From positions 1 through 6,916 of the forward strand of contig DHMB01000075.1 in NCBI GenBank assembly GCA_002405565.1: a stretch of DNA of 6,916 nt, in the 5' to 3' direction. This DNA is from Clostridiales bacterium UBA4653 (lineage in GTDB: Bacteria; Bacillota; Clostridia; Oscillospirales; CAG-272). Positions 1 to 5,525 of the stretch are shown here, piece after piece. The notes under the pieces were generated by a model. The model was not told the origin of the DNA, did no database searches, and worked only from the letters and a program-made list of their open reading frames with translations. A program made the translations under genes and the position numbers. How positions within the stretch are numbered: position 1 is the first letter of the stretch; each line of letters begins with the position of its first letter.

Positions 1-202
1 AAAGCCTGTCCGCCCCGCCGATATGGTCAAAATGACCGTGCGTAAGGAGGATATATCTGATTTTCAGCCCAAGCTCCTTTGCCCTCTCAAAGACCGTATC
101 TCCGCCGGACGCAGGGTCAATAATCGCCGCGTCGCTGGAGTTTTCGTCAAAATAAAGATAGCAATTTGTGCCTATGGGCGGCAAGGAAAACATTTCCGTC
201 AT
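1..202 (-). CDS. Metallo-beta-lactamase-fold hydrolase, N-terminal fragment (glyoxalase II-like)
   Basis: The gene starts at 202 and runs off the left edge, so only about 67 N-terminal residues are visible. They read MTEMFSLPPIGTNCYLYF, then an acidic turn, then IIDPASGG, and then a THGHFDHIGG segment at residues 54-63. That segment is the zinc-binding HxHxDH motif of the metallo-beta-lactamase fold (H55, H57, D59, H60). The arrangement of an N-terminal beta sheet with 'NCYL' and 'IIDPG'-like turns is typical of the small glyoxalase II/YcbL-type cytosolic hydrolases, which hydrolyse thioesters or related bonds with a binuclear metal site. The substrate cannot be told from this fragment. An alternative start is the Met at 193. 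The Shine-Dalgarno is weak (GGGG nine bases upstream of 202), but a good promoter lies just upstream. It is too short for normal ORF cutoffs because it is cut by the window edge. Confidence 0.88.
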   Translation of the reverse strand, partial: MTEMFSLPPIGTNCYLYFDENSSDAAIIDPASGGDTVFERAKELGLKIRYILLTHGHFDHIGGADRL

Positions 203-235
203 AAATACTGCCCCATTTTCAAAATTATCTTTGTT

Positions 236-264
236 ATTATACCACGCATACGGAATAATGTCCA
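236..264 (-). promoter_or_regulatory. Sigma-A-type promoter for the hydrolase gene
   Basis: On the minus strand TGGACA (264-259, five of six to TTGACA) and a perfect TATAAT (241-236) are separated by exactly 17 bases. The -10 box is preceded by TGG, so it also has the extended -10 TGn element. Predicted transcription would start near 229 and leave a leader of about 27 bases before the ATG at 202. Confidence 0.75.
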
Positions 265-303
265 TAAAATTTTGCAAAAAATAATAAAAATATGCCTTTT
301 ATA

Positions 304-332
304 TTGTAATAAAACGGCTTGTATGATAAAAT
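304..332 (+). promoter_or_regulatory. Candidate promoter for the glycosyltransferase gene
   Basis: TTGTAA (304-309) and TAAAAT (327-332) are separated by 17 bases in AT-rich sequence. The predicted start near 339 is just upstream of the ribosome binding site at 343-350. The -35 box matches only four of six consensus bases, so this is a moderate candidate. If correct, it excludes translation from the ATG at 323, which lies inside the promoter. Confidence 0.5.
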
Positions 333-342
333 TTCTTTCGTT

Positions 343-350
343 AGGTGGTG
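343..350 (+). promoter_or_regulatory. Ribosome binding site that fixes a TTG start
   Basis: AGGTGGTG matches AGGAGGTG in seven of eight bases and sits five bases before the TTG at 356. No comparable site precedes the in-frame ATG codons at 23 or 323, so this site decides the start of the following gene. Confidence 0.75.
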
Positions 351-355
351 ATAGC

Positions 356-1111
356 TTGTCAAAAACCGATATAAGAGGGCTCAGAATTGATAATATAACA
401 ATGTCCGAGGCGGTTCTTATGACAGAAAACGCACTCGAAAAAGGCAAGAAAACCGTAGTTTTTACGCCAAATGCAGAAATTGCGCAGGCGTGCTCGGAGG
501 ATGAGAGCATAATGAAGATAATCTCCTCCGCCGACATTCTCCTCCCGGACGGCGCCGGAATACTGAAGGCGGCAAAGATTCTCGGAACGCCCCTTCGTGA
601 GAAGGTTGCGGGCGTTGACTACGGGGAAAACGTCGCCCGTATGTGTGCCGAAAAGGGCTATTCCCTCTTTATTCTCGGCGGCAAGCCAACCGTTGCGGAA
701 AAGGCTGCCGAAAACCTGCGCGGCAGGTATCCCGGGCTGAAAATTGCAGGCTGTCGCGACGGATATTTTGATAAATCCCCGGAGGGTTCAGAAGCCGTAG
801 TAAACGAAATCAACGCTGCAAAAGCCGATGTTCTTTATGTCTGCCTCGGTTTTCCGGCGCAGGAAAAATGGGCTATGGAAAATGCAGCTCGCCTTTCTCC
901 CCTTGTCATCGCCTGCCTCGGCGGCAGCGTCGATATTTACGCAGGGACGGCGAAGCGCGCGCCGAAACTCTTCATCTCGCTTCATCTGGAATGGCTCTGG
1001 CGACTGATAAAGCAGCCGTCACGCATAGGAAGAATGATGGCTTTGCCGAAATATATCATTGAAACGAAAAAATATAAGCGCAGACTGAAAAAATCAAGAA
1101 AAACACAATAA
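356..1111 (+). CDS. tagA: WecG/TagA/CpsF-family glycosyltransferase
   Basis: This 251-residue protein transfers a sugar (N-acetylmannosamine in wall teichoic acid synthesis, as known for TagA/TarA) from a UDP donor onto a lipid-linked sugar at the inner face of the membrane. Visible family signatures are FTPNAEI at 36-42, LLPDG at 62-66, a glycine-rich FILGG segment, the GFPAQEKW motif, and GGSVDIYAGTAKRAP. A basic tail HLEWLWRLIKQPSR follows, which in TagA forms the membrane-associating C-terminal appendage. Counting from the TTG start, Thr and Asp fall at 37 and 65, the positions I recall as active-site residues in Thermoanaerobacter TagA; this supports both the family and the start. Reading frames open further upstream, but that part encodes low-complexity sequence over the divergent promoters and the hydrolase gene. 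The gene is monocistronic. The polymer made (teichoic acid, capsule or other) is unknown because no other wall genes are in the window. Confidence 0.9.
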   Translation: MSKTDIRGLRIDNITMSEAVLMTENALEKGKKTVVFTPNAEIAQACSEDESIMKIISSADILLPDGAGILKAAKILGTPLREKVAGVDYGENVARMCAEKGYSLFILGGKPTVAEKAAENLRGRYPGLKIAGCRDGYFDKSPEGSEAVVNEINAAKADVLYVCLGFPAQEKWAMENAARLSPLVIACLGGSVDIYAGTAKRAPKLFISLHLEWLWRLIKQPSRIGRMMALPKYIIETKKYKRRLKKSRKTQ

Positions 1112-1117
1112 ATATAT

Positions 1118-1152
1118 AAAATCTCCCGTCGCATTGAGCGACGGGAGATTTT
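1118..1152. terminator. Bidirectional rho-independent terminator between convergent units
   Basis: A perfect 15-bp stem (1118-1132 with 1138-1152) closes a five-base loop ATTGA. The GC-rich core GTCGC/GCGAC and CCC/GGG is flanked by A-runs on the left and T-runs on the right, so both strands give a hairpin followed by a U-rich tract. It lies seven bases after the glycosyltransferase stop and five bases after the stop of the convergent DUF1893 gene, so it most likely ends both transcripts. Confidence 0.93.
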
Positions 1153-1156
1153 TGCA

Positions 1157-1576
1157 TTATTTCGCGCCACGCAGGCTGTCGAGTCTGCGGCATATTGCCT
1201 CGAATGCCGTATCGACATCATCAATTTCCGAAACGGCTGTTTCCATTGGACAGAGTCCTGTGCCTTCGCGATTTATTATTCTTTCGGTTTCTTTCCCGAA
1301 GGAAAACGGAACTCCGTGCAAAGACAGAGTCTCCTTCGCCGATTTTGAGATCACCTCGGCGAAAACCTCTTTTATCCCCGCCTTTATAAACAGCACAGCA
1401 GCAGCTTTTCCGACAATCTTATCCGCCGCGGAATATCCGCGGAGATCTCTTCCCTCACAAATAAAATCAACCATCGGCGCAACTCCGCGCTTATCGCTTG
1501 TGACGGTATCTCCGTCTCTGCAAAGAGCGATTGTGTGACCCGCAAGGGCTTTTTTTGCAAGCTCGATGTCAGTCAT
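1157..1576 (-). CDS. DUF1893 family protein (TM1506-like, deaminase-like fold)
   Basis: This 139-residue soluble protein shows the DUF1893 signatures: SDKRGVAP (27-34), RDLRGYSAADKIVGKAAA (43-60), and NREGTGLCPME (102-112) with its Cys109. The family adopts a cytidine-deaminase-like fold (structure of Thermotoga TM1506) but lacks the zinc-binding HxE/PCxxC catalytic motifs, and none are seen here; the biochemical function is unknown. The ATG at 1576 is preferred over an in-frame Met at 1612 because it overlaps the end of the upstream ECF gene as ATGACTGA and has an AAAGGA site inside that gene; it also begins just where family similarity begins. It is the last gene of the six-gene operon and ends just before the shared terminator. 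The eight-base overlap with a membrane S component suggests the two act together, possibly on the same ligand; this is inference. Confidence 0.88.
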   Translation of the reverse strand: MTDIELAKKALAGHTIALCRDGDTVTSDKRGVAPMVDFICEGRDLRGYSAADKIVGKAAAVLFIKAGIKEVFAEVISKSAKETLSLHGVPFSFGKETERIINREGTGLCPMETAVSEIDDVDTAFEAICRRLDSLRGAK

Positions 1577-2138
1577 TTGCTTTGTCCTTTTCAAGAATCT
1601 TTGCAAGCGCAATCACCATAAGCGGAACTATCACAGCCTGCACGAAAAGTCCGATCATACCTGTCTTTATCTGTCCCCATATCACAGAGGTTGCAAGACC
1701 GGCAAATCTTCCGAACGTTGCAACGGCAAGCATAAAGAACGCTCTTCCGCTAACCTGCGCGATTATAACGGCGGGAAATGCCATCCGGACGTTTTTCTGA
1801 ATTTTATCGGAGAAAAGTCCGGTTATAAGCCCGAAAACAGCAAGCTCCGCCATCATAAAAGGCAATCTTGAAAGCGCGGGCATCGATGTGATAAAGTAGC
1901 TTGCGAGCGGAGAGAGCACGCCGATTGCGGCACCCCACTTTGCTCCGAGCAGACATCCGCCGAGAAGCACGGGAAGATACATCGGCAAAAGCATTATACC
2001 TGCGCTCGCACCGACGGCAAGGTGAGCAATCTGCGGCAGAACAAGCGCAAGCGCTATAATTCCGAGCGAAATAAGTGTTTTAACGGCGATTCCGGCTCTC
2101 GCCGAAGCGTGTTTTCTTGTAAGTACGTTATCAATCAT
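1569..2138 (-). CDS. ECF transporter S component (substrate-binding membrane protein)
   Basis: This 189-residue protein is very hydrophobic, with about six predicted membrane segments (roughly 16-40, 46-64, 66-84, 93-110, 118-141, 158-182). Its length and the LPMYLPVLLGGCLLGAKWGA stretch in the second and third helices, followed by a loop and MMAELAVFGLITG, resemble the small integral S components of energy-coupling factor importers for vitamins and metals. These dock onto a shared EcfA/A'/T module encoded elsewhere; no ATPase or EcfT gene is in this window, so it would be a group II ECF component. The ligand is not identifiable by eye. The ATG at 2138 overlaps the upstream reductase stop by eight bases (ATGATTGA) and has AAAGGAG nine bases before it. 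The stop overlaps the next gene in the same way. It could instead be a small integral membrane protein of another family, but fold pattern and size favour ECF S. Confidence 0.78.
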   Translation of the reverse strand: MIDNVLTRKHASARAGIAVKTLISLGIIALALVLPQIAHLAVGASAGIMLLPMYLPVLLGGCLLGAKWGAAIGVLSPLASYFITSMPALSRLPFMMAELAVFGLITGLFSDKIQKNVRMAFPAVIIAQVSGRAFFMLAVATFGRFAGLATSVIWGQIKTGMIGLFVQAVIVPLMVIALAKILEKDKAND

Positions 2139-3252
2139 TTTGGTTTTCTCCTTTGTTAAAGTATTCTGCGATTTTTTTAATTTTCGCCTGCTGCTTTACG
2201 CCAAACGGGCAACGCTTCTCGCAATGTCCGCATTCAAGACAGGCGTCAGCCTTCACGGCGAGTTTGCTGTAATGGTTGTGAGCCATTCCGTCGCCGGCAA
2301 GCGAAAGATCATAATATTTGTTCACAAGCCCGATGTCTATCCCGGCGGGACAGGGCTGGCAATGATTGCAATAGACACAGTTTCCGACAGCCGCTTCGGG
2401 CGTAAACTGCCCTATGACGGAATAGTCGTTTTCTTCCCGCGTCGATTTTGAAAATTCCAGAAGCTCCGAAAGATCAGAAAGACTTCTCACCCCAGGAACC
2501 GCCGTCAGCACTGCGGGACGGTCAAGAACGTATTGCAGACACTGATTCTTTGTAAGCAACTTGCGGAAAGGCGACGTTTTTTCGGAGAGGAGCTGTCCGC
2601 CGTGGAACGGCTTCATAACCGAAATTCCGATTTCCTCCGCTTCGCAACGACGGAAAAGCGCCGCGCGCTCGCCCGTTGTTCCGATACCGTATTCATCCCC
2701 GCATTCAAGGTCATATGCGGGATTTACGGAGAACATCATCATATCAAAAAGTCCTGTATCTATCAGCTTATTTGCAACTGACGGCGTATGCGAGGAGAAA
2801 CCCATATGGCGCACGGTTCCCTGCTTTTTCAGCTCGGAGAGGTAATCCGCAATGCCGCTTTGCCATATATCCGCAATGTCCTCGTCTTCGTCAACGCAAT
2901 GAAGAAATCCGAAATCAACATAGTCCGTGCCGAGCTTTTCCAGTTCCCAGGCAAAAGTTGACTTTATTTTTTCGAGACTTCTTGACCAGCCGTATTCGCC
3001 GTTTTCGTTATATACTGCGCCGAAATGAAGCTGGAAATAAACCTTTTCTCTCCTGCCGCGTATCGCTTTTCCGAACGGCTCGTATACCGACGCGCCGCCG
3101 GCACAAAGGTCAAAAAAGTTTATCCCGTTTTCAATCGCCATCGATATGACTTTTTCTATCTCGTCCGGCGGGGTGTTTTGTATCCCGCCCATGCCGAGTC
3201 CGAGCGTGCTTATCCGCTCGTCTCCCTTCGGCAGTTTTCTGTATTCAATCAT
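2131..3252 (-). CDS. Aldo/keto reductase with C-terminal double [4Fe-4S] domain (His-for-Lys variant)
   Basis: Residues 1-270 form an aldo/keto reductase TIM barrel (GLGMGGIQ near 18; INFFDLC with Asp48; VYEPFGKAI with Tyr57; FGFLHC with His118; VRHMGFSSH near 147-155). The C-terminus carries two iron-sulfur motifs: Cys292/295/298/301 with CX2CX2CX2CP spacing, and Cys338/341/344/348 with CX2CX2CX3CP spacing. Such proteins are cytosolic oxidoreductases, likely exchanging electrons with ferredoxin-like partners as well as or instead of NAD(P)H; the substrate is unknown. The usual catalytic Lys position (after the Tyr, in the strand VYFQLHFG) holds His76, so the classic Asp-Tyr-Lys-His tetrad is altered. 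As I recall, clostridial relatives often read QMHFG there, so it may be a subfamily trait. The start at 3252 overlaps the previous gene as ATGA and has AAAGGAG eight bases upstream. Confidence 0.92.
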   Translation of the reverse strand: MIEYRKLPKGDERISTLGLGMGGIQNTPPDEIEKVISMAIENGINFFDLCAGGASVYEPFGKAIRGRREKVYFQLHFGAVYNENGEYGWSRSLEKIKSTFAWELEKLGTDYVDFGFLHCVDEDEDIADIWQSGIADYLSELKKQGTVRHMGFSSHTPSVANKLIDTGLFDMMMFSVNPAYDLECGDEYGIGTTGERAALFRRCEAEEIGISVMKPFHGGQLLSEKTSPFRKLLTKNQCLQYVLDRPAVLTAVPGVRSLSDLSELLEFSKSTREENDYSVIGQFTPEAAVGNCVYCNHCQPCPAGIDIGLVNKYYDLSLAGDGMAHNHYSKLAVKADACLECGHCEKRCPFGVKQQAKIKKIAEYFNKGENQND

Positions 3253-4364
3253 TTTTCAAACTCCTTTGCGACGTCCTTCAGCAACTGACGGACGGGCAAA
3301 TGCTGCGGGCAGATCTTCTCGCACTTTCCGCAACCGATACAGTCGGAAGCCTTGCCATTGTGCTTTGTATAAACTTCGCCGTAATAGTAATCTGCGTTCC
3401 AGTCGTGATATGCGCGCTTTGCGTTCATACAGGAGAAAAGATCGGGAATTGAGATATGCTTCGGGCAACCGTCCGTGCAATATCTGCAAGCCGTGCAAGG
3501 GATGAGATGCTTTGAGCGGATTATCTCGCAAACCTTCTCGACAGCCGCTTTTTCGGTCTCATCGAGCGGCTTGAAATCCTTCATATAAGAAAGATTATCC
3601 TCCATCTGTTCCATATTGCTCATACCGGAAAGAACCATAAAAATTCCGTCAAAGCCGGTTGCAAAACGTATCGCATAGCTTGCGGGGCTTCCGCCGCCGA
3701 GATCGGAAAGGATTTTCTTTGCGTCGTCCGTAAGATTTACAAGGCTTCCTCCCTTGACCGGCTCCATTACGATCACAGGCTTTCCATGCTTACGGCAAAC
3801 CTCATAACACTTTTCGGACTGAACAGCCGGATCGTCAAAATCAACGTAGTTGAGCTGTATCTGAACAACCTCAACCTGCGGATATTCCGTCAATATTTTG
3901 TCAAGCACATCTGCGCTGTCGTGGAACGAGAGCCCGACGTGTTTCACTTTTCCCTCTGCTTTCAGTTCAAACGCCGTCTCATAAGCGCGACATTTTTTGA
4001 ACTTTTCAAATACGCTCTTGTTCTGCGCGTGCATAAGATAAAAGTCAAAATAATCAACTCCGCAAGCCTCAAGCTGGCTCTCAAAAAACGGACGAATGTC
4101 CTCTTCTTTATTGAAGAATGTTCCTGTCAGCTTGTCTGTCAGTATATATTTATCCCTCGAATAGCGCTTTGTAAGTCCTTCTCTGACTGCAATTTCGCTC
4201 TTGCCGCCGATATAACCGTGCGCCGTGTCAAAATAGTTGAAGCCTTCGGAGATAAACGTGTCAACCATATGCGAAAACTCTTCGAGGTCAACCTCTTCGC
4301 CACGCATAGGCAGTCTCATACATCCAAATCCGAAATTCTTTTTCACGTTCTCAAAATAACTCAT
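3249..4364 (-). CDS. Aldo/keto reductase with C-terminal double [4Fe-4S] domain (intact tetrad)
   Basis: This 371-residue protein has the full aldo/keto reductase tetrad in order: Asp46 (NYFDTAHGY), Tyr51, Lys78 (ILTDKL) and His112 (FYLMHA). It also has KVKHVGLSFHD (139-149) and QIQLNYVDF (168-176), both typical barrel strands of this family. From 290 on it has a ferredoxin-like domain with Cys290/293/296/300 and Cys342/345/348/352, both CX2CX2CX3CP, enough for two [4Fe-4S] clusters. It is expected to reduce a carbonyl or conjugated substrate in the cytosol. It is only distantly similar to the reductase encoded just downstream, so the pair is not a recent tandem duplication. An AAAGGA site nine to ten bases before the ATG supports the start; a 21-base gap separates it from the flavin reductase gene. 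The stop TGA shares ATGA with the next start. Confidence 0.94.
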   Translation of the reverse strand: MSYFENVKKNFGFGCMRLPMRGEEVDLEEFSHMVDTFISEGFNYFDTAHGYIGGKSEIAVREGLTKRYSRDKYILTDKLTGTFFNKEEDIRPFFESQLEACGVDYFDFYLMHAQNKSVFEKFKKCRAYETAFELKAEGKVKHVGLSFHDSADVLDKILTEYPQVEVVQIQLNYVDFDDPAVQSEKCYEVCRKHGKPVIVMEPVKGGSLVNLTDDAKKILSDLGGGSPASYAIRFATGFDGIFMVLSGMSNMEQMEDNLSYMKDFKPLDETEKAAVEKVCEIIRSKHLIPCTACRYCTDGCPKHISIPDLFSCMNAKRAYHDWNADYYYGEVYTKHNGKASDCIGCGKCEKICPQHLPVRQLLKDVAKEFEK

Positions 4365-4385
4365 TTTTTCACGTCCTTTCGGAAT

Positions 4386-4946
4386 TTATTTCAGTTTTTT
4401 GCCGTCCTCAAACGCCTTGCCAACGATCTCTCCGAGCACAACATATGTGTTGTTGAACGGGTCAAAGGTTATCGGCCTTGCCTTGCCGACATCAACATTT
4501 CCGTCCGCGTCGAGCACACGCTCGTCAACGCTTACGTTGACTATCTCTCCGACAAGGCGGCAGGTATTTTTATCATAGCTTTTCAGCTTACATTCAAGCG
4601 TTATCGGAAGCTCATTTATGATCGGCGCATCGACAAATTCGGATCTGACGGTATGAAATCCGGATTTTTCAAGCTTATCGGGAACCGTATTTCCCGAAAC
4701 TATGCCGACATAATCGCAGGCGACAACGTGATCCGCATCCGCCATACTGACCGTAAACGCGCCCTTTTCAAGAAGGTCCTTTGTCGTCTTGTGACCGGCA
4801 CTTATGCACATTGAAATCTCATTTCCCTCGCTTATTCCGCCCCAAGCTGCATTCATTGCGCAGGGCGTGCCGTCACTGCCGTAAGCGGCAAGGATAAAAA
4901 CTGGCTGCGGATAGGTATAAGGCTTTGCTCCGAAATTCTTTCTCAT
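4386..4946 (-). CDS. Flavin reductase-like FMN-binding split-barrel protein
   Basis: This 186-residue protein matches the flavin reductase-like domain. It begins with the short lead MRKNFGAKPYTYPQPVFIL, then AAYGSDGTPCAMNAAWGGI (21-39), where the region after the first strands contacts FMN. Next come MCISAGHKTTKDLLEKGAFTVSM (46-68), a family hallmark, and ITLECKL (115-121). In this family small homodimers bind FMN and either reduce free flavin with NAD(P)H or act as electron carriers such as flavoredoxin. The Met at 4946 is chosen over one at 4964 because GAAAGGA at 4956-4962 lies nine bases upstream of the former, and the earlier Met overlaps that site. Placed between the regulator and two iron-sulfur reductases, it could feed them electrons or flavin; this is inference. 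No sign of truncation. Confidence 0.9.
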   Translation of the reverse strand: MRKNFGAKPYTYPQPVFILAAYGSDGTPCAMNAAWGGISEGNEISMCISAGHKTTKDLLEKGAFTVSMADADHVVACDYVGIVSGNTVPDKLEKSGFHTVRSEFVDAPIINELPITLECKLKSYDKNTCRLVGEIVNVSVDERVLDADGNVDVGKARPITFDPFNNTYVVLGEIVGKAFEDGKKLK

Positions 4947-4974
4947 AATGATTTTTCCTTTCATATATTATTTT

Positions 4975-5367
4975 TTATTTTTTGCATTCGTCGCCGCTCC
5001 AGGTCAGTTTCCCGGTTTCAACGGCAACTTCATATCTTGCGATTTTGTAATTGAGTCTGTTCAGAGCAGCTTCGATCTTCTCCTTCTGCTCAATGAGCGC
5101 CTCTCTCTGATCCTGCAAAAGCGCAAGCCGCGCAGCGAACGTCTCGTCTCCCATACGATAAAGCTTTACATATTCGATTATCGCCTCAATGGGAAGTCCT
5201 GCGCCGCGCATACAAAGTACAAGTTCAAGCCAACTCAAATCATTTTCGGTATAATCCCGTATTCCTCCCGAAGTTCTTGTGACCGGCGGTATCATGCCGA
5301 TACGCTCGTAATACCTGAGGGTATCTCCCGAAATTCCGTATTTTTCGCCGACTTCTTTTATCGTCAC
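4975..5367 (-). CDS. MerR-family transcriptional regulator, AdhR-like
   Basis: This 130-residue protein has an N-terminal winged helix-turn-helix (residues 1-68: TIKEVGEKYGISGDTLRYYERIGMIPP, then the wing GIRDYTENDL and LCMRGAGLPIEAI), and a long dimerisation coiled coil (about 75-115: LLQDQREALIEQKEKIEAALNRLNYKIARYE). There is no metal- or drug-binding C-terminal domain. Cys52 occupies the position I recall as the redox/electrophile-sensing cysteine of Bacillus subtilis AdhR (YraB), which responds to formaldehyde and methylglyoxal; Cys128 is the only other cysteine. It starts with GTG at 5367, fixed by a very strong AAAGGAGGTG site seven bases upstream. It is the first gene of the operon, downstream of a promoter with its own likely operator, so it probably activates its own transcription together with the reductases. 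The actual inducer is unknown. Confidence 0.93.
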   Translation of the reverse strand: MTIKEVGEKYGISGDTLRYYERIGMIPPVTRTSGGIRDYTENDLSWLELVLCMRGAGLPIEAIIEYVKLYRMGDETFAARLALLQDQREALIEQKEKIEAALNRLNYKIARYEVAVETGKLTWSGDECKK

Positions 5368-5374
5368 CTATGCT

Positions 5375-5384
5375 CACCTCCTTT
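5375..5384 (-). promoter_or_regulatory. Ribosome binding site that fixes the GTG start of the MerR gene
   Basis: On the minus strand AAAGGAGGTG, a near-perfect complement of the 16S rRNA tail, lies seven bases before GTG at 5367. No in-frame ATG stands between it and the first conserved residues. Confidence 0.85.
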
Positions 5385-5394
5385 ACCTGAAATC

Positions 5395-5425
5395 ATTATA
5401 CACCTTGGAGTTTACTCAAAGTCAA
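5395..5425 (-). promoter_or_regulatory. MerR-type promoter with 19-bp spacer and internal operator dyad
   Basis: On the minus strand TTGACT (5425-5420) and a perfect TATAAT (5400-5395) are 19 bases apart instead of 17. This over-long spacer is the signature of promoters that MerR proteins activate by DNA distortion. Inside it, positions 5404-5421 form an 18-bp imperfect dyad, CTTGGAG-N4-CTCAAAG, in which 14 of 18 positions are symmetric. The geometry is the 7-N4-7 pattern I recall for AdhR operators. Transcription would start near 5388, giving a leader of about 20 bases that holds the ribosome binding site. The whole six-gene operon down to 1157 appears to depend on it, as no other promoter or terminator is visible between the genes. 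Confidence 0.85.
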
Positions 5426-5459
5426 TAGGTTTTGCAAAAGTTTTTTATAATTTTTTCCT

Positions 5460-5497
5460 AAACAAAAAACAAGCCCTTCCGGGCTTGTTTTTTGTTT
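5460..5497 (-). terminator. Rho-independent terminator of the zinc-ribbon gene unit
   Basis: A perfect 17-bp stem (5460-5476 with 5481-5497) closes a four-base loop, TTCC on plus and GGAA on minus. The stem top is AAGCCC/GGGCTT and its lower half is A-run against T-run, so the minus strand yields a hairpin ending in a long U-tract. It lies 29 bases beyond the stop at 5526 and isolates the MerR operon promoter (5395-5425) from upstream transcription. Confidence 0.93.
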
Positions 5498-5525
5498 GGT
5501 TATTTTTGATAGCGGCAACTTTTTA

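Larger units (their letters stand above)
1157..5388 (-). other. Predicted six-gene operon (regulator, flavin protein, two FeS-AKRs, ECF S, DUF1893)
   Basis: All six genes are on the minus strand. Junctions in order of transcription are a 28-base gap, a 21-base gap, a 4-base overlap, an 8-base overlap and an 8-base overlap. There is one promoter at the head and one terminator at the end. The overlapping last four genes imply fixed stoichiometry and coupled translation. Confidence 0.82.

Noticed and set aside
23..355. N-terminal extension of the glycosyltransferase (in-frame ATG at 23)
   Set aside because: It is antisense to the hydrolase gene with its HxHxDH motif, crosses both promoters, has low-complexity composition and no ribosome binding site. 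The family length is reached from TTG at 356.
199..537. Minus-strand open frame of 112 codons
   Set aside because: It is antisense to the glycosyltransferase N-terminus and runs through the divergent promoter region into the hydrolase start; no motif is seen in it.
1577..1612. Longer start for the DUF1893 gene
   Set aside because: Family similarity begins after the Met at 1576, which also has the ribosome binding site and the coupled overlap with the previous stop.
2676..3149. Open frame on the plus strand of 157 codons, rich in Arg and Phe
   Set aside because: It is an antisense shadow of the iron-sulfur aldo/keto reductase, with skewed composition and no start signal.
3786..4814. Long open frame on the plus strand, 342 codons
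   Set aside because: It lies antisense across a reductase and the flavin reductase gene, both with clear family motifs and ribosome binding sites. Its translation has no recognisable domain, and it crosses the gap between two genes.
5446..5451. TATAAT on the plus strand near the regulator promoter
   Set aside because: No -35 box at a proper distance, no plus-strand gene downstream, and the 17-bp terminator hairpin follows directly.
5368..5460. Riboswitch or attenuator ahead of the MerR operon
   Set aside because: The predicted leader is only about 20 bases long, too short for any known riboswitch. The hairpin at 5460-5497 lies upstream of the promoter and belongs to the other unit.
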